Shown in pieces: positions 60,115 to 64,000 of a stretch of DNA of 64,000 nucleotides. The notes below the pieces were generated by a model. The model was not told the origin of the DNA and made no database searches. It saw only the letters and a list, made by a program, of their open reading frames with translations. The stretch is from Hermatobates lingyangjiaoensis (lineage: Eukaryota; Arthropoda; Insecta; Hemiptera; Hermatobatidae). A program made the translations under genes and the position numbers. Within the stretch, counting starts at the first letter, position 1, and each line of letters begins with the position of its first letter. Where the stretch lies: NCBI GenBank assembly GCA_026182355.1, contig JAPFBL010001617.1:7875001-7939000 (forward strand). The letters run 5' to 3'.

Positions 60115-60474
60115 AAATAAACACAAAATTAAAGTTTACCTAAGCTCGGTCAGTTGTTCAGGTTCAAATTAAACTCTCATCGCCAACGTTTTGGTTTTTA
60201 TTAAAAACCAAATTATTCCAAATAATTCAAATCATAAAAACCAAATAATTCGTTTTCATAGACGGAAGTACAAAATTTTGAAACAGAAAAACTAAGTATT
60301 ACATTCTAAATTATTTTCTTCTGTAAAATAATTTATAAAGTAATACTTAGTTTTTCTGTTTCAAAATTTTGTACTTCTGCCTATGAAAAAGGTTTTAAAT
60401 AAAAACTAAAACGTTGGCAATGAGATTTTAATTTGAACCTGAAGAACTGACTGAGTCCTGATAAACTTTAATTT

Positions 60475-60515
<41 letters not shown>
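60115..60515. repeat. HH-X inverted pair flanked by (TA)n
   Basis: Arms 60126-60320 and 60325-60475, each with the HH-X motif. The plus copy at 60378-60419 is TGCC, TATGAAAA, GGTTTT-aaat-AAAACT, AAAA (for GAAA), CGTT, GGCA. The left copy has an insertion near 60205-60250. (TA)n lies on both sides. Confidence 0.65.
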
Positions 60516-60519
<4 letters not shown>

Positions 60520-60556
60520 GAATTTTCAAAAGAACACACAGAGAAGAAATCACTGA

Positions 60557-60592
60557 ACTCACTACTATATTCCGATGTCCTCGTCGTCAGGA
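60557..60592 (-). ncRNA. Hammerhead-like motif at PLE 3' end
   Basis: Minus strand CTGACGA, CGAGGACATC, GGAA (for GAAA), TATA, GTAGTGAG. It is 225 bp downstream of the nuclease stop codon; hairpin II is weak. Confidence 0.45.
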
Positions 60593-60816
60593 ATAGATGT
60601 GAATCGCTTCAAAGGCTGATAACGACTGGCATGGCGTTCAAACTGAAGTACTCAAACAGTGTAGCCAACTTTCAGAGGAAAGGGAGACAAGGAAGAAATA
60701 AAAGCTAAATAAAAATTAAATGAATGAAAACATTTAACTAAAATAAAATTAAAAGCTAATAACAACTTATAAAAAATAAATAAACAAATAAAATTAAAAA
60801 ATAAATAAAGGAACAA

Positions 60817-61590
60817 TCAACGATTGAGGTTAAGCCCAGGAGCCGATCTACCACCCAGAAGACTAATAAGTGCTTCTTCTGAAGCTCTCAGAGTGCCTTT
60901 CGAATTAGTCTCATCAATCTGCCTCAGGACCTGAACACGGAAACAGTCATTGAAACTGAGTCCGTGAGAACCGGCATGAGTAGGAACGGAAAGGTCACTA
61001 CGTTTGGCAACGGACGACCTGTGATTTTTCATACGCAGGCTTAGCTTGGTGGAGGTTAAACCTACATAAAAAGAATCACACTGGGTGCAATCCAAACGGT
61101 AAACGCAGTTATCAGAGGTATAAGAGGTCTTGTGAGTGATAGGGTAGGTGCGTTTACTATGGAAAGAGGTAAAGGAAGGAACAGAATTGATGATAGGACA
61201 AGTAAGACATCCACGACGTCCACATTGAACTATACCACCTGCAGTTTTAGGAGGCTTAGGAGATAGATTGAAGATTAGCAGGTTTGCGATAGGAAATGGA
61301 AGGTGCCTCACTAAAGACTGAAGAAGTACGGGAAGTGAAGAAAGTATAGGGAAAAATTCCCTGATAACTGCACCCATCCTATGAGCACCAAGAAAATAAG
61401 TGGTGATGAGGAAAGTAGAGTCACTGCGGTCCCTCCTAGGACCTGAATTATGATGTACGTCTGCAGGGACTATAAGATTGTTAATGAAATTTGGGGGATA
61501 ACTTCGGTCAAAAAATTTCTGTTTCAATAAATCTACTTGGAAGGAACGATCTTTTTTTCTGCTACAAATTTTATGGAGGCATATGGACAA
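60817..61590 (-). pseudogene. PLE C-terminal region with complete GIY-YIG endonuclease
   Basis: The largest intact coding piece in the window: 257 open codons with a normal stop. Residues ~1-130 are the post-RT linker, including ADVHHNSGPRRD and the cysteine motif CGRRGCLTCP typical of PLE linkers. Residues 162-257 are the nuclease: VYRLDCTQCDSFYVGL (GIY and YIG strands, 163-177), Arg186 in SLRMKNH, Glu238/239 in RASEEALI, ending APGLNLNR. The RT is absent, cut off near 61680 by a family A element. A 3'UTR and ribozyme remnant follow, then (TA)n at 60477-60513. Confidence 0.88.
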
Positions 61591-61680
61591 TGACCTGGGG
61601 ATAGCTTTTTTTTACGTGGGAGGGATGACAACTATTGAAATGAAGGTACTGCTGGGCGTTAGTTGGCTTGATATGTACAG

Positions 61681-61873
61681 ATATATATAAAGATTTCACA
61701 TAAACACGTGAAATAACAATCAATGATCAAACCACAATAAGAAATGGGAAAACAAGACTAATATCTTTCAACCGTAACCAGCGGTCTTCGTCAGAGTCAA
61801 AAACCCTTAGTCTTGTTTTCCCATTTCTTATTGTGGTTTGATCATTGATATATATATATATATATATATATAC
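61681..61873. repeat. Family A inverted pair and (TA)n
   Basis: Left copy with terminal hairpin and complete ribozyme (61756-61798; CTGACGA and GAAA intact, AGATCT changed to AGATAT). The right copy starts at TTAGTC (61807), within 2 nt of the predicted cleavage site. (TA)n follows. Confidence 0.75.
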
Positions 61874-61914
61874 GTTTCACAGTAAACTATAGATACAGAG
61901 TAAAGATACACATG

Positions 61915-62125
61915 GTAAAGGAACACACTTAAAGTCTCTAATTTTTGGTTGAACAGTCATCAAGAGAGTAGATATAGGGACACCAAGCGTACTTGGTTGG
62001 AGACCGTCTCTGGACCAGTGCGCTTGGTTTCCCTTTCTTATCTCTCCTGAAGACGGTTCAAACCAAAAGTTAGAAGTTATAAGTGTGTGTTTTTAATTTA
62101 TTTATGTTTCTTTATGTACATTGAA
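61915..62125. repeat. Inverted pair of decayed family T ribozymes
   Basis: Minus 61925-61975 and plus 62037-62090 (TCTC, CTGAAGA, GGTT-ca-AACC, AAAA, GTTA, GAAG). G12 is lost in both. The loop carries the family T upstream sequence. Confidence 0.6.
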
Positions 62126-62300
62126 CTATATATATATATATACTGGTGTAAAACGGCAGCAAATTGTAAGCAAACATTGTTAAAAGTAACAGCAGCTTCT
62201 GCACTCACGATTTTTGAGCTGGTGGCCTCGAACTTGCGGACAATTTTTCGATCTTGTGGTTGGAGTTTCCACATTAATTGTCCAAGAGACTTCAATTCAT

Positions 62301-62338
62301 GCAAGCTTTCGACCGTAATTACATTGGTCATCTTCAGG
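62301..62338 (-). ncRNA. Hammerhead-like ribozyme, family S, unit 1
   Basis: CTGAAGA, hairpin GACC ... GGTC, GAAA, GC, TT, GC. Stem III AGCT is a palindrome. The ATG of MTNVITVE overlaps hairpin II. Confidence 0.6.
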
Positions 62339-62388
62339 TAAAATTTCGCTTAGTTTCCACATTATTTGTCCAAGAGACTTCAATTCAT

Positions 62389-62427
62389 ACCAGATTTCGA
62401 CCACAATTACTTTAGTCATCTTGAGGT
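62389..62427 (-). ncRNA. Hammerhead-like motif, family S, unit 2
   Basis: Tandem copy of unit 1: CTCAAGA (G5 changed to C), GACT...GGTC, GAAA, TCTG. Probably inactive. Confidence 0.5.
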
Positions 62428-62516
62428 AAAATTTTGCCAGACGCTCCAACTACAAGATCGAGGCCACCAGCTCAAAAATTGTGAGAACAGAAAGTAGCAA
62501 AAGATTTGCTACTTTT

Positions 62517-62554
<38 letters not shown>

Positions 62555-62556
<2 letters not shown>

Positions 62557-62669
62557 CTTCATTCTTTCTCCTTTTATTTTCTTTCTTTCTACTCCTGAAG
62601 ACGGCAAGACGCCGAAATTATCGAGATTCGTGAGTGTTCGTCCTTTTTCTTGTGTTCTCTAGCTGTAAC

Positions 62670-62724
<55 letters not shown>

Positions 62725-62725
62725 T
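62555..62725 (+). ncRNA. Family G 3'UTR end, ribozyme and (TA)n
   Basis: TTCCTTCATTCTTTCTCC, then the ribozyme 62588-62635 (CTC, CTGAAGA, GGC-aagac-GCC, GAAA, TTATC, GAG), then CTAGCTGTAACTTTAATTA and (TA)n. It is truncated by (TA)n on its 5' side within the 3'UTR. Confidence 0.7.
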
Positions 62726-62769
62726 AGTTCAATATAAACAAAGAAACATAGAGAAATCAAAAGAACACA

Positions 62770-62816
62770 CTTACAGTCTCTAATTTTCGGTTTGAACCAT
62801 CTTCAGGAGAGATAAG
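62770..62816 (-). ncRNA. Hammerhead-like ribozyme, family T, left arm
   Basis: Stem I CTTA..TCTC / GAGA..TAAG, CTGAAGA, GGTT-tga region (mirror of the right arm, one base different in the loop side), GAAA, ATTA. Stem III AATT, H17 = A. Confidence 0.7.
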
Positions 62817-62890
62817 AGAGGGAAACCAAGCGCACTGGATCAGAGACGGGTCTCCAACCGTCTCTGATCCAGTGCGCTTGGTTTCCCTCT

Positions 62891-62937
62891 CTTATCTCTC
62901 CTGAAGACGGTTCAAACCGAAAATTAGAGACTGTAAG
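62891..62937 (+). ncRNA. Hammerhead-like ribozyme, family T, right arm
   Basis: The best-formed example: stem I in two segments (TCTC/GAGA and CTTA/TAAG), CTGAAGA, hairpin GGTT-ca-AACC, GAAA, AT, TA, GAGA. Stem III AATT is a palindrome. Confidence 0.75.
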
Positions 62938-63020
62938 TGTGTTCTTTTGATTTCTCTATGTTTCTTTGTTTATATTGAACTATATTTGTCCGTTTTGGAT
63001 CGTATTTCCAACGAAAAAAA

Positions 63021-63147
63021 GTGTATATATATATATATATTTGTGTACGATGGCAGCAGGTCTTCCCTTAAGCAAATGTTATTAAAATAAGGAGCAGCTT
63101 CTGCATTGACCAATTTCTTGTTGACACTCTCTAGTTTTTTTATGACA
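63021..63147 (-). pseudogene. PLE ORF N-terminal fragment, left arm
   Basis: VIKKLESVNKKLVNAEAAPY, FNNICLREDLLPSYTN, then (IY)n into (TA)n at 63021-63040. Ends at LLPxYTN. Confidence 0.7.
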
Positions 63148-63204
63148 CCAATTTCTTGTTGGTGCTATCTTTCGCTAACCTTTTTTGGAAGTCTTTCCCT
63201 AACC

Positions 63205-63331
63205 TTCTTTTGAAGGTACCAGAGTCTCACCGCAGAGTGATGAGAAAACTAGAGAGTGTCAACAGAAACTAGAGAGTGTCAATGCAGAAGCTGTTGCTTT
63301 AATAATAATAATAATAATAATATATATATAT
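63205..63331 (+). pseudogene. PLE ORF N-terminal fragment, right arm, and (AAT)n(TA)n
   Basis: HRRVMRKLESVNRN then, in another frame, SVNAEAVAFNN-like codons running into (AAT)n(TA)n. Ends at the FNN position. Inverted partner of 63021-63147. Confidence 0.6.
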
Positions 63332-63379
63332 ATGATTGCATGACAAAACGATGCAAAACAAACACCAATAATTCAACAT

Positions 63380-64000
63380 AAGTAAAGATAAAAAAAAGGA
63401 AAGACTAACATTTACAATCTCCAATTTTTGGTTTAGAGTGTCATTGGAAGAAGAAATAGTATGGATGCAGAGTCGGTTAGAATCCTTGGACTTGCCAATC
63501 ATCTCCGCATCCATAGGCTTGGAATCCGCATCCGCATCCATCCTCTTTCTCCTTCGCATGACGCTTGAAAGTTAAATTTGAAATTCTAACCATTTGTCAT
63601 CCTTTATTTGCGCATCTTTATTCAACCCGAGCTATGAACATAAATAAAGAAACAGTCTACGAGGGGATAAGTTAAATTTGACTTCACATTGATATTTTGT
63701 AATAACCATGAAAAGTGTAAAGATAATTTAGTATTAAACTAATTCGTTGGTATGAGAAACTTTGTGAAGCGCATTAAAAAGCAATGTATCCTATTAAAGA
63801 AATAGTTAAACTAATTTCTTTATAATATGTACAATATTGATTGTCCAGTGTGTGTCGGCTGACGTATCAATCACCTTATTACAATGGCAGTTTACATTTT
63901 AATTTGTTTTTTTAAGTTTGTTTGTTATTTGCAGTATTTAAATAACTAATTTAAATAACTCATTTAAAACAATTAAATTTAATAATTACAGGTACTCATC
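63380..64000. other. Decayed ribozyme remnant, then no recognisable feature
   Basis: Minus 63405-63455 resembles family T (CCAAAAATTGGAGATTGTAA) without the core. 63480-63545 has a small GGATGCGGATTCC-type repeat. The rest is AT-rich. Confidence 0.4.

Larger units (their letters stand above)
62129..62554. repeat. PLE family S palindrome with tandem ribozymes
   Basis: (TA)n 62129-62143 and 62521-62554 enclose an ORF start on minus (62144-62332; FNN.CL then, after a frameshift, LLPFYTS) and its inverted partner on plus (62440-62520) ending at FNN. In the middle, two minus-strand ribozyme units lie in tandem 88 bp apart. Confidence 0.75.
62722..62985. repeat. Perfect family T palindrome with two intact ribozymes
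   Basis: 128-bp arms (62722-62849, 62858-62985), essentially identical, around an 8-nt centre. Few or no mismatches are seen by eye, so it is probably recent. Confidence 0.9.

Overview
The window is an AT-rich (roughly two thirds A+T by eye), intron-bearing animal sequence, almost certainly from an arthropod. The only host coding sequence I can recognise is one internal exon on the minus strand (6714-6897). It has consensus splice sites and encodes most of the ARID DNA-binding domain of an ARID3/retained (dead ringer) protein, with near-identity to the arthropod form of the family. The rest looks like very long introns or flanking DNA filled with mobile elements. No rRNA, tRNA, CRISPR array or prokaryotic operon was seen.

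The dominant inhabitants are Penelope-like retroelements (PLEs) of several families. No copy contains a reverse transcriptase core. Only two parts of the ORF occur: (i) the C-terminal GIY-YIG endonuclease end followed by the 3'UTR, and (ii) the first ~65-70 codons of the ORF. Between or beside them sit short motifs with the layout of hammerhead ribozymes: stem I, CUGANGA, hairpin II, GAAA, a 2-4 nt spacer, UH, then the stem I partner. In most of the intact families stem III is a tiny self-complementary sequence (AUAU, ACGU, AAUU, AGCU, AGAUCU, ACGCGU or ACAUGU). This fits the small PLE-associated hammerheads reported to work as dimers. The order GIY-YIG, 3'UTR, ribozyme, 5'UTR, ORF start, (TA)n recurs and is the layout of a PLE pseudo-LTR junction.

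Many copies are head-to-head palindromes: (TA)n, ORF start (minus), ribozyme (minus), axis, ribozyme (plus), ORF start (plus), (TA)n. In four palindromes one arm stops at codons for LLPxYTN (or a close variant) and the other 13-14 codons earlier at FNN, both at a native AATAT sequence running into (TA)n. In one palindrome (47021-47134) the left arm begins exactly at the predicted ribozyme cleavage site. This suggests insertion of two ribozyme-processed RNAs primed from both ends of a broken, self-complementary (TA)n tract.

Region by region: 1-2.6 kb PLE palindrome and a non-coding ribozyme element (family A); 3.0-4.1 kb unknown repeat R1; 4.63-5.94 kb decayed mariner; 6.7-6.9 kb ARID exon; 7-10 kb quiet unique DNA; 9.7-13.8 kb PLE pieces and a MITE; 14.2-15.7 kb R1 split by a LINE insertion with a 12-bp target duplication; 15.7-26 kb gene-poor; 26-27.7 kb PLE tails; 27.7-32.6 kb three decayed Helitron 3' parts; 33-36 kb PLE tails and ribozymes; 39-42 kb a complex island, degenerate tandem repeats, a PLE tail and a 22-bp minisatellite; 42.8-50.5 kb dense PLE palindromes; 51.4-52.8 kb second R1 copy; 53.4-54.4 kb PLE; 56-59.9 kb quiet; 59.9-63.3 kb the densest PLE/ribozyme cluster.
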